64,000 bases of DNA from Polaromonas sp. (lineage in GTDB: Bacteria; Pseudomonadota; Gammaproteobacteria; Burkholderiales; Burkholderiaceae_C), in assembly GCA_030683705.1 (NCBI GenBank), contig JAUXPP010000141.1, positions 1 to 64,000 of the forward strand, in the 5' to 3' direction. Shown piece after piece: positions 53,569 through 60,949 of this stretch (position 1 is its first letter; the number at the start of each line of letters is the position of its first letter). The notes beneath the pieces were generated by a model, which saw only the letters and a program-made list of their open reading frames with translations, was not told the origin of the DNA and did no database searches. The position numbers were made by a program, and so were the translations under genes.

Positions 53569-54624
53569 TCAAAGAATCCGGTTAAACCACAGCAGCGACA
53601 AGCTCGCCGACATCAGCGCCAGCAGCGCGGCGCCCAGTGCCAGCAGGCCGGAGATCTCGGTTTCCTTCTTCTCGACGGTCAGCCGGGAACTCAGGGTTTC
53701 ATACACCTTCTTCAGGTCGGCCGCGGTGCCGGCATAGAAATACTCGGCCTGGGTTTTGGTGGCGATGGCCTTGAGGGTTTCCTCATCGAGCTTGACGCGC
53801 ATGGACCAACCCTCGAAGCCGATGGTTTCGCCATCGACCGTGCCCACCCCCACCGTGTAGATGCGCACGCCGCGGTCGGCGGCCATCTTGGCGGCTTCCA
53901 GCGAGTCGACGCCGGTGGTGCGCTGTCCGTCGGTCAGCAAAATGATCGCGGCGGAACCGTAGGAGCCCGGCGCCACCGGCGTGAATTCCTTTTTCGGCTC
54001 CTTGGGCGCCTGGTCGATGGCGATGCCGCTGCTGCGGTTGCGGCCGTAAGTCAGCGACGCGAGATCGATGCCGGCGTCGGGAAACAGCTCACCGAGCGAC
54101 ACCACGATGGCATTGCCGATGGCGGTGGCCCGCTGCAACTGGAACTTGTCGATGGCCGCGACCAGGTCTTCGCGGCTCAAGGTGGCTGGTTGCACCACCG
54201 AGGCGGTGCCGGCGAAAGCCACGATGCCGACGCGCACGCTGCGCGGCAGTTCGGCCAGGAAGGCCTTGGCGGCGTTTTGCGAGGCCACCAGCCGGTTCGG
54301 CTGCACGTCGGTGGCGCGCATGCTGCCCGACACGTCCATGGCCAGGATGATGGTTTCCTGCTGCGAGGGCAGGGTGATCACCGCAAACGGCCGCGACGCG
54401 GCCAGCAGCATGGCGGCCATGGCCAGCAGGAACAGCAGCGGCGGGATGTGGCGCCGCAAGGTCTGGCCGCTGCCCATGGCTTCGCGCACGATGGACAGGC
54501 TGGCGTAACGCAGCGCCATTTTCTTCTTGCGCCGCAGCAGCCAGACATAAACGGCGACCAGCAGCGGCAGGGTCAGCAGCAGCCACAGGAACTGCGGCCA
54601 GAGAAAGGTGACGGGTGCGTTCAT
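53569..54624 (-). CDS. VWA-domain membrane protein (BatA-like)
   Basis: 351 residues. N-terminal helix (FLWPQFLWLLLTLPLLVAVY), a BatA-type region, a von Willebrand A domain with the MIDAS motif AMDVSGSMRATDV and the later ILLTDGQRTTG, and a C-terminal helix. Such proteins act with MoxR ATPases in metal- or envelope-linked protein maturation. AGGAGACC lies upstream of the start. Last gene of the S1C protease-moxR-DUF58-VWA run; BatB/C/D genes are absent downstream. Confidence 0.9.
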   Translation of the reverse strand: MNAPVTFLWPQFLWLLLTLPLLVAVYVWLLRRKKKMALRYASLSIVREAMGSGQTLRRHIPPLLFLLAMAAMLLAASRPFAVITLPSQQETIILAMDVSGSMRATDVQPNRLVASQNAAKAFLAELPRSVRVGIVAFAGTASVVQPATLSREDLVAAIDKFQLQRATAIGNAIVVSLGELFPDAGIDLASLTYGRNRSSGIAIDQAPKEPKKEFTPVAPGSYGSAAIILLTDGQRTTGVDSLEAAKMAADRGVRIYTVGVGTVDGETIGFEGWSMRVKLDEETLKAIATKTQAEYFYAGTAADLKKVYETLSSRLTVEKKETEISGLLALGAALLALMSASLSLLWFNRIL

Positions 54625-54648
54625 GGAGAGGTCTCCTGCGGGCCGCGC

Positions 54649-55662
54649 TCAGGCGGCCGCCTTGAGGTGGTCAGGCAGCTTGCGCTGGCCCTTGCCGGCA
54701 GCGCCCGAGGCCTGGCCGCGGCGCTTGCGTAGTTCGGTAAAACGCATGATGGCGTCCACCAGGTCGCCGTCGGTGGACAGCTCCAGCGCGTCCACGCCGG
54801 CGCGCGCGAGCGCCTGCCGCAGCTCGGCCTCGCGCTGCGCGGCGATGCGCGCAAAACGCTTGCGAAAACCGGCGTCATGGGTGTCGACCAGCAACTGCGC
54901 GCCGGTTTCTGCGTCGCGGATGGGAATCAGGCCGAGATCGGGCAGTTCCAGTTCCAGCGGGTCGAGCAGGCGCACTGCCACCACTTCATGGCGCTGCGCC
55001 AGCTGGCCCAGGGTCTTTTCCCAGCCGGGCTCGCTGATGAAGTCCGACACCACAAACACGGTGGAGCGCCGGCGCAGCATCCTGGCGGCCGAGCGCAGCA
55101 AGTCGTCGAGACGCGTGGTGTCGGTCCCGGTGCTTTCGGGGCGGGTTTGCATCGCGTGCAGCATGTGCAGCACATGCGGCCGTCCGCCGCGTGCCGGCAG
55201 CACGGTGTCGACGCCGCTGCCGTACAACATGGCGCCGACGCGGTTGCCATGGCGCGTCAGCAAACGCGACAGCACGGTGACAAACTCTGCCGAGACCTGG
55301 CTCTTGCGCTGGTTGCCGGAGCCGAAATCGACCGAGGGGCTCAGGTCCAGCAAAAACCAGCTGGCCATTTCGCGGTCTTCGGTGAACACGCGCACATGCG
55401 GCGACTGCTGGCGTGCGGTGACGTTCCAGTCGATGTGGCGCACGTCGTCATGCAGCTGGTATTCGCGCAGGTCGGCCAGGTCCATGCCGGTGCCGCGCAT
55501 CAGGGTCCGGTAGTCGCCCTGCAACAAACCGTCGAGCCGGCGCAGCACCGTCCACTCGAGGCGGCGCAAGACATGTTCGGCGCCCGCCAGCGGCTGGGCC
55601 GGTGCCCGAACGGGTACTTCGGCAGCTTCGGGCTGGGCGGATTTGCGGAACCAGTTTTTCAT
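54649..55662 (-). CDS. DUF58 domain protein
   Basis: 337 residues from ATG 55662 (MKNWFRKSAQPEAAE); a TTG three codons upstream is also possible. DUF58 signature REYQLHDDVRHIDWNVTARQ near residue 79, followed by a VWA-like fold (FLLDLSPSVDFGSGNQRKSQ). It is the usual middle partner between MoxR and a membrane VWA protein. It is cytoplasmic, with no membrane helices, unlike many DUF58 proteins. Confidence 0.9.
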   Translation of the reverse strand: MKNWFRKSAQPEAAEVPVRAPAQPLAGAEHVLRRLEWTVLRRLDGLLQGDYRTLMRGTGMDLADLREYQLHDDVRHIDWNVTARQQSPHVRVFTEDREMASWFLLDLSPSVDFGSGNQRKSQVSAEFVTVLSRLLTRHGNRVGAMLYGSGVDTVLPARGGRPHVLHMLHAMQTRPESTGTDTTRLDDLLRSAARMLRRRSTVFVVSDFISEPGWEKTLGQLAQRHEVVAVRLLDPLELELPDLGLIPIRDAETGAQLLVDTHDAGFRKRFARIAAQREAELRQALARAGVDALELSTDGDLVDAIMRFTELRKRRGQASGAAGKGQRKLPDHLKAAA

Positions 55663-55702
55663 GTCGGTCAATGCAACTCAGTGCGGAGCGCGAGGGCCAC
55701 AG

Positions 55703-56713
55703 TCAAGCTGCCAATTTCTCATGCTCGAGTGGCCGCGCCGGCGCCGGCACCCTGGCCATGATTTTGGCGACCACGGTGTCGGCGTCCAGCCCTTCGGACA
55801 AGGCTTCGTAAGAAAGCACCAGGCGGTGCCGCAACACGTCCGGCACCAGGTCGGTCATGTCTTCCGGCAGGGCGTAGGTACGGCCGCGCAGCATGGCCAG
55901 CGCCCGTGCACCTTCGGTCAGGTTGATGGTGGCGCGCGGGCTGGCGCCGAAAGTGATGAAGCGCTCCAGCTCCTTGAGGCCGTGTTTTTCCGGCGTGCGG
56001 GTGGCCGACACCAGGCGCACCGCATACTGGATCAGCGAGGGGTCCACATACACGCGCCGGCATTCGCGCTGCAGCTCGGCCAGTTGCGTGGTGGTCGCCA
56101 CGCTGGAGACCGCCACGGCCGGCCCGATCACGCGCTGGACGATGACGAACTCTTCCTCGTCGGTCGGGTAATCCACCAGCACCTTCATCATGAAACGGTC
56201 CACCTGCGCCTCGGGCAGCGGATAGGTGCCCTCGGTCTCGATCGGGTTTTGCGTCGCCATGACCAGAAATGGCTCGGGAACCTTGTGCGTCTCACCGGCA
56301 ATCGTCACCTGGCGCTCCTGCATGACTTCGAGCAGCGCGCTTTGCACCTTGGCCGGCGCGCGGTTGATCTCGTCGGCCAGCAACAGGTTGGTGAAGACCG
56401 GGCCCAGCGAGGTGCTGAAGTCGCCGGTTTTCTGGTTGTAAATACGAGTGCCCACCAGATCCGCCGGCACCAGGTCGGGGGTGAACTGGATGCGCTTGAA
56501 ATTGCCCTGGATGGTGTTGGCCAGGGTCTTGACGGTCAGGGTCTTGGCCAGGCCGGGCACACCCTCGACCAGCAGGTGGCCCTGGGCCAGGATGGCGACC
56601 ATCACGCGTTCCAGGAAGCGGTCCTGGCCGACCACGACGCGTTTGACCTCGTAGAGGATCTGCTCCATCAGTTGCGCGGTGTGGGCGTCCTGCGAGGATG
56701 TCTGGGTTTGCAT
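55703..56713 (-). CDS. MoxR family AAA+ ATPase
   Basis: 336 residues. Walker A GVPGLAKT, Walker B LLLADEINRAP, sensor motif MATQNPIETEGTYPLPEAQ and the lid region are all intact. MoxR ATPases work as chaperones with VWA-domain partners; the DUF58 and VWA genes follow directly. It begins 12 nt after the S1C protease gene, so all four are probably one operon. Confidence 0.93.
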   Translation of the reverse strand: MQTQTSSQDAHTAQLMEQILYEVKRVVVGQDRFLERVMVAILAQGHLLVEGVPGLAKTLTVKTLANTIQGNFKRIQFTPDLVPADLVGTRIYNQKTGDFSTSLGPVFTNLLLADEINRAPAKVQSALLEVMQERQVTIAGETHKVPEPFLVMATQNPIETEGTYPLPEAQVDRFMMKVLVDYPTDEEEFVIVQRVIGPAVAVSSVATTTQLAELQRECRRVYVDPSLIQYAVRLVSATRTPEKHGLKELERFITFGASPRATINLTEGARALAMLRGRTYALPEDMTDLVPDVLRHRLVLSYEALSEGLDADTVVAKIMARVPAPARPLEHEKLAA

Positions 56714-56725
56714 GGGTGAGGGTCC

Positions 56726-57637
56726 TTAGAAAGGGGTCAGGCCGACGGCCGAGGCGGCGTTTTCAATCGGCACCGCAAAGGCGATGCCGACAAAGCTGCG
56801 CTGCTGGTTGGGATTGAGGATGGCGGTGACGATGCCGACCACCTCGCCGTCCATGGTGACCAGCGGGCCGCCCGAGTTGCCGGGGTTGGCGGCCGCGTCG
56901 AACTGGATCAGGTTGCGGATGTCCTGCTTGCCTTCGGGCGAGCGGAAGGTGCGTTTGAGGCCGGAGATCACGCCCGAGGAGGCCGAAGGGCCGATGCCAA
57001 AGGGGTAGCCCACCGCCAGCACATGGTCGCCGGGTGCCAGGTCGCCGGTGGAGCGCATGGTGGCGGCAATCATGTCGTCCGGGATCTTGTGCGCCTGCAG
57101 CACGGCCAGGTCGTTCTCCGGTTGCAGGCCGGTGATGTGCGCGGTCGACTCCAGCCCGTCGGAAAACACCACCTTGATGCTTTGCGCGCCCTGCACCACA
57201 TGCAGGTTGGTCAGGATGATGCCCTTGTCGACAATCACCACGCCGGTGCCGACGCCGTATTCCACGTCTTCCTTGCCGTCCTTGCTTTTGCCATAAGACA
57301 TGACACGCACCACCGAGGGGCGGATGGTTTCGTAGGCTTTGGCGACGGCGGACGGCAACTGGGTGGTTTCCAGGGTCTTGAGCACCGCGGCATTGATGTC
57401 GTCCTGGGTCAGCTTGCGCGGCATGGGCCGCAGCGACAGCGTCAGGCTCAGGCACAACAGGGCGGCCAGGACCACCAGTGCCGACCACAGCAGGCGCGGA
57501 TTCGAGAGCGAGAAAAAGCGGGGGGCGGATGCACTGGGCGGTGCCGGCGTGCCCGGCGCTGCGACATCGGGGCGCTGTTCGCGCGCCGTGTCCGTGGAGG
57601 GTCTGCTGGAGCTGCTGTAGCGGGCGGGCCTGCGCAT
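56726..57637 (-). CDS. Membrane-anchored trypsin-like serine protease (S1C, no PDZ)
   Basis: 303 residues from ATG 57637 (AGGTGA upstream). A Ser/Pro-rich N-terminus is followed by one membrane helix (LLWSALVVLAALLCLSLTLS) and a DegP/HtrA-type protease domain with His in ILTNLHVVQ, Asp in PENDLAVL and Ser in NPGNSGGPLV. There is no PDZ domain, so regulation differs from DegP or DegS. The active site should face the periplasm. It leads the moxR operon. Confidence 0.9.
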   Translation of the reverse strand: MRRPARYSSSSRPSTDTAREQRPDVAAPGTPAPPSASAPRFFSLSNPRLLWSALVVLAALLCLSLTLSLRPMPRKLTQDDINAAVLKTLETTQLPSAVAKAYETIRPSVVRVMSYGKSKDGKEDVEYGVGTGVVIVDKGIILTNLHVVQGAQSIKVVFSDGLESTAHITGLQPENDLAVLQAHKIPDDMIAATMRSTGDLAPGDHVLAVGYPFGIGPSASSGVISGLKRTFRSPEGKQDIRNLIQFDAAANPGNSGGPLVTMDGEVVGIVTAILNPNQQRSFVGIAFAVPIENAASAVGLTPF

Positions 57638-57761
57638 CCGTGTCACCTGTAGATATGATTTTCTGGACTGACAAATGCACGGTATCACGTCTTGTGCATC
57701 CCTGCATATAGTTCGGTCATCCGCGGGGATATTGCCGCAGCGCTTGAGGCATCATTGGCCC

Positions 57762-58613
57762 ATGCCTGTCTGGATAGATACCCACTGCCACCTCGATGCG
57801 GCCGAGTTCGCGGGCGACCGCGCCGCGATGCGCGGCCGGGCGGAGGCGGCCGGGGTGACCCTGTGTGTGTTGCCGGCGGTCGGCGTCTTCAACTTCGCTG
57901 CGGTGCGGGAACTGGCGCACCAGTTTGGCGACAGTTATGCGCTGGGCATTCACCCGCTGTACGTCAAGCAGGCCACTGACGGCGATCTGGCGCTGCTGGA
58001 TGCCGAACTGGCTGAGCGAAGGGCCGACCCGCGGCTGGTGGCGGTGGGCGAAATCGGGCTCGATTATTTTGTGCCCGAACTCAATGAAAGCCCGCTGCGC
58101 GAACGCCAGGAGTTTTTCTACCGCGAGCAGCTCAAGCTGGCGCGCAAGCACGGCCTGCCGGTGATCCTGCATGTGCGCCGTTCGGCCGACCGGCTGCTCA
58201 AACACCTGCGGGACCTGGCGCCACCCGGCGGGGCCTGGCAAGGCCTGGGCCACGCCTTCAACGGCAGTGACCAGCAGGCCGGCGAATTCATCAAGCTGGG
58301 CCTGAAGCTCGGATTCGGCGGCGCCGTGACCTTCGAGCGCGCGCTGCAGTTGCGGCGGCTGGCGGCAGAACTGCCGCTGTCGGCCCTGGTGATGGAAACC
58401 GACGCGCCGGACATCGCGCCGCACTGGCTCTACGCCACGGCCGAGCAGCGGGCCCAGGGCCAGGCGCAGGGCCGCAACGAGCCGGCCGAGCTGCCGCGGA
58501 TTGCGGCCGTGGTGGCGCGCTTGCGCGGCATGACGACCGATGCCCTGGCCGCCGCGACCACCGCGAATGCGCTGGCGGCCCTGCCCAGGCTGCAGAAGCT
58601 GCTGCCATGCTGA
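57762..58613 (+). CDS. TatD family hydrolase
   Basis: 283-residue TIM-barrel metal-dependent hydrolase (DNase-like). Metal-binding motifs: WIDTHCHLDAAEF, VAVGEIGLDYFV, VILHVRRSADRLL, GHAFNGSDQQA and METDAPDIAP. ATG at 57762. The stop overlaps the start of the DNA glycosylase gene by 7 nt, so both are in one transcript, perhaps for DNA repair. Confidence 0.92.
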   Translation: MPVWIDTHCHLDAAEFAGDRAAMRGRAEAAGVTLCVLPAVGVFNFAAVRELAHQFGDSYALGIHPLYVKQATDGDLALLDAELAERRADPRLVAVGEIGLDYFVPELNESPLRERQEFFYREQLKLARKHGLPVILHVRRSADRLLKHLRDLAPPGGAWQGLGHAFNGSDQQAGEFIKLGLKLGFGGAVTFERALQLRRLAAELPLSALVMETDAPDIAPHWLYATAEQRAQGQAQGRNEPAELPRIAAVVARLRGMTTDALAAATTANALAALPRLQKLLPC

Positions 58614-59284
58614 CCGGCCTGCCGCCGCTGGTGTCGCCGCGGACCCGGCTCCTCATCCTCGGCAGCTTTCCGGGCCTTGCCTCACTGGCGGCGCAACAAT
58701 ATTATGGCCATCCGCAGAACCAGTTCTGGAAGATTCTGCAAGCCATTTGGCCCTCCAGCCCAATGCCGACAGGCGTAGACAGCTATAAAAATCGTAGCGA
58801 CTGGCTGCTCGACAAACAGCTGGGCGTGTGGGATGTGTATGCCGCCTGCGAGCGAGATGGCAGCCTGGACAGCGAAATCCGCCGGCCGGTGCTCAATGAT
58901 TTCGCCGGGCTGCGGCAGCTGTGCCCGCAGCTCGAAGCGATCGCCCACAATGGCAGCGAGAGTTTCAAGCACGCTGGAAGGGTGTGCGCCCTGCTGGCGG
59001 AGGTTCCAGCGGACGTGCGCCGCGCAGGGCCGCCCCAAGCAAGCACAGCCCCCTCGGGGGGCAGCGTCTTACACGAAGTGAAAAGCGTGGGGGTCAAAGC
59101 CTTCCGCGCCGGGCCGCCCCAAGCAAGCACAGCCCCCTCTGGGGGCAGCGTATTACACGAAGTGAAAAGCGTGGGGGTCCAGTTCTATAAGTTGCCGTCC
59201 ACCAGCCCCGCCAACGCGTCCTGGTCGTTCGAGCGCAAACTGGCTGCGTGGCGCGAAGTCTTGGACAAGCACGGCCTGCCGTGA
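58607..59284 (+). CDS. Mug-like DNA glycosylase with three repeat-encoded insertions
   Basis: Uracil-DNA-glycosylase superfamily protein (G/T-U or deoxyinosine type) that removes damaged or mismatched bases, 225 residues. Family marks: LLILGSFPGLASLAAQQYYG near the N-terminus, HPQNQFWKIL, IAHNGSESF and the late LPSTSPANASWSFERKLAAW. Residues about 48-64 come from a family-1 repeat. Residues about 138-191 are two tandem in-frame copies of a family-3 repeat, each giving AGPPQASTAPSGGSVLHEVK. About 70 residues are thus extra. The loop before PSTSPA tolerates length change in homologs, so activity is possible but unproven. Confidence 0.87.
   Translation: MLTGLPPLVSPRTRLLILGSFPGLASLAAQQYYGHPQNQFWKILQAIWPSSPMPTGVDSYKNRSDWLLDKQLGVWDVYAACERDGSLDSEIRRPVLNDFAGLRQLCPQLEAIAHNGSESFKHAGRVCALLAEVPADVRRAGPPQASTAPSGGSVLHEVKSVGVKAFRAGPPQASTAPSGGSVLHEVKSVGVQFYKLPSTSPANASWSFERKLAAWREVLDKHGLP
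58749..58798 (-). repeat. Dispersed 48-bp repeat, family 1 (copy i), inside the DNA glycosylase gene
   Basis: Minus-strand reading: GCTACGATTTTTATAGC, TGTCTACGCCTGTCGG, then TGGGCTGGAGGGCC. It encodes WPSSPMPTGVDSYKNRS in frame on the plus strand. Confidence 0.75.
59020..59179 (+). repeat. Two tandem family-3 repeat copies inside the DNA glycosylase gene
   Basis: Copies at 59020-59095 and 59106-59179, offset by exactly 84 nt (28 codons). Each has GGGCCGCCCCAAGCAAGCAC, GCCCCCTC(G/T)GGGGGCAGCG and GAAGTGAAAAGCGTGGGGGT. Few differences separate them, so the duplication is recent. Confidence 0.85.
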
Positions 59285-59327
59285 TCCGACCCCGGCAGGA
59301 GCGCCGTGGCCGGCGCGGGCGGTGGGT

Positions 59328-59942
59328 TCAGGTGATAGGCCCGATGGCGTTGACGAGCTGGCGGTAGTCGGATTCGTTGAGCACGAAGTCACCGCGGTCC
59401 CAGGCCAGCCCGCGCTGCATGCCATCCGTCTTGACGACCGTCAGGCGCGTGACGTGTGGTTCGTGGATGCCGACCAGGTTGACGGCCGGATTGAAAGCCA
59501 GGAACACACCGCGCAAGGGCGCCTGCCGGCGATTGCGCCGCTGCCCGTTCTCCATGTGGAACTGTCCCCATTCCTTCATGCACCAGGGGCTGTCGCGGTA
59601 CTCGTCCGTGTACACAAAAATCATCACTTGCGCTTCCAGCATGGCGATCTTGTACATCTTGTTCCAGTCGGATTTCATCGCCCCGATGGGCCGCGCACCT
59701 GTGGGGGAAACCATGTGCGGCCGCATGTCCAGCGACACGCTCGCCACCCCTTCGGGCGCGATGTCGTTTTGCGCAAATGTTTTGGCGTGGCGCGTGGCGC
59801 CGGACCGGGCCACCACCGAGTCCATGTAGACCGCGTCGACCTGGTACAGGTTGTACTGTTTCATCAGGCGGTCGCGCAGCCAGTTGGCGAAATTGGCGCC
59901 GTGGTTGGCCATGGCGAAACTGAGCAGGATTTTTGTGGACAC
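59328..59942 (-). CDS. Orphan TIR-domain protein
   Basis: 204 residues from GTG 59942; GGGGGAGG lies 8 nt upstream, better than the in-frame TTG at 59963. The TIR core is visible: strand KILLSFAMANHGANFANWL (residues 4-22), DAVYMDSV (36-43), then after a longer-than-usual insert IAMLEAQVMIFVYTDEYRDS (99-118) and PWCMKEWGQF with Glu124 where TIR NADases place the catalytic glutamate. The C-terminal ~75 residues (GVFLAFNPAVNLVGIHEPHV) are unassigned. Bacterial TIR proteins cleave NAD+ and often act in phage defence. No known defence partner is adjacent; it is convergent with the glycosylase gene and divergent from a spermidine-synthase-like gene. Confidence 0.75.
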   Translation of the reverse strand: MSTKILLSFAMANHGANFANWLRDRLMKQYNLYQVDAVYMDSVVARSGATRHAKTFAQNDIAPEGVASVSLDMRPHMVSPTGARPIGAMKSDWNKMYKIAMLEAQVMIFVYTDEYRDSPWCMKEWGQFHMENGQRRNRRQAPLRGVFLAFNPAVNLVGIHEPHVTRLTVVKTDGMQRGLAWDRGDFVLNESDYRQLVNAIGPIT

Positions 59943-60161
59943 CGGTGTTTCCTCCCCCTTCAATGCGCTGCATTATGGAAAAGTCGGCTGGTGCGGTCAA
60001 ATTTCCGGGGGGCGGCGTGGCGGCGCCATGCAGATCGCCATGATTGCCGGGATCCGGCCGGTGGCTACACTTTGAGGCTTTGACGCTGATCGTGAACAGT
60101 CACGCTGTTCCGGGCAGGCCGACCGCCCGGCTGCGTTCCGCGCCAGTATCCGGATTGAACC

Positions 60162-60935
60162 ATGGCCCGCAAAGAAATCAGCAAGCACCCTCCCCGGGAA
60201 GACCTGCCCGAGGTCAATTTTTCCGATTTCGGCGACATCCGTTACCTGCACCTGGGCACCGAGTGGGTCCAGGGCTCGATGTTGCTGGACAAACCCTTTG
60301 ACATCGAGCTCGAGTACGTCCAGCGCATGATGGCCTGGCTGCTGTTTGTCGCGCCTGAGCAGGTGGCCTCGCGCCATGCCATGCAGCTGGGCCTGGGCTC
60401 GGCCGCGCTGACCAAGTTCTGCTACAAAAAGCTGAAGATGAAAACCACCGCCGTGGAACTCAACCCGCAGGTGATTGCCGCCTGCCGGCTGTGGTTCAAG
60501 CTGCCCAAGGACGATGCGCGCCTGCAGGTGATCCTGGCCGACGCGGCCGAGGAAATCCGCCATCCCCTGCACCGGGGCCGGGTCGATGTCTTGCAGGTGG
60601 ACCTGTACGACCATGAAGCGGCGGCGCCCGTGCTCGACAGCGAGGCCTTTTACGCCGATTGCCGCGACGCGCTCAGCGAAGACGGCGTGATGACGGTCAA
60701 CCTGTTCGGCCGCGATTCCAGCTACCTGCGCTCTCTGGAAAAAATCGCTGAAGCGTTTGGTCCGGAATCGGTCTGGGCCTTCAAGCCGACGCGCGAAGGC
60801 AACACGGTTGTGGCGGCGCAACGCGAGCCGACCCGGCCTGATCGCCCCGAGTTGGTGCAAAGGGCCGACGAGATCGAATCGCGTTTTGGCCTGCCCGCCA
60901 AAAAATGGCTGCGCCTGTTCAAGCCTGTCTGCTGA
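60162..60935 (+). CDS. Spermidine-synthase-like methyltransferase-fold protein
   Basis: 257 residues with the Rossmann-type fold of spermidine synthases: AMQLGLGSAALTKFCYKKL (cofactor loop), TTAVELNPQVIAACRLWF, VDVLQVDLYDHEAAAP. The usual aspartates for polyamine binding are not clear, so it may act on another substrate; such genes are common as stand-alone SpeE-like proteins in Burkholderiales. ATG 60162. It ends 14 nt before the GspE-like gene and is likely co-transcribed. Confidence 0.85.
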   Translation: MARKEISKHPPREDLPEVNFSDFGDIRYLHLGTEWVQGSMLLDKPFDIELEYVQRMMAWLLFVAPEQVASRHAMQLGLGSAALTKFCYKKLKMKTTAVELNPQVIAACRLWFKLPKDDARLQVILADAAEEIRHPLHRGRVDVLQVDLYDHEAAAPVLDSEAFYADCRDALSEDGVMTVNLFGRDSSYLRSLEKIAEAFGPESVWAFKPTREGNTVVAAQREPTRPDRPELVQRADEIESRFGLPAKKWLRLFKPVC

Positions 60936-60949
60936 GTTAAAGTGCCCCC

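Noticed and set aside
58607..59284. Frameshift or pseudogene in the DNA glycosylase gene
   Set aside because: All three repeat insertions keep the frame and the C-terminal PSTSPA motif is intact, so the gene is treated as coding.
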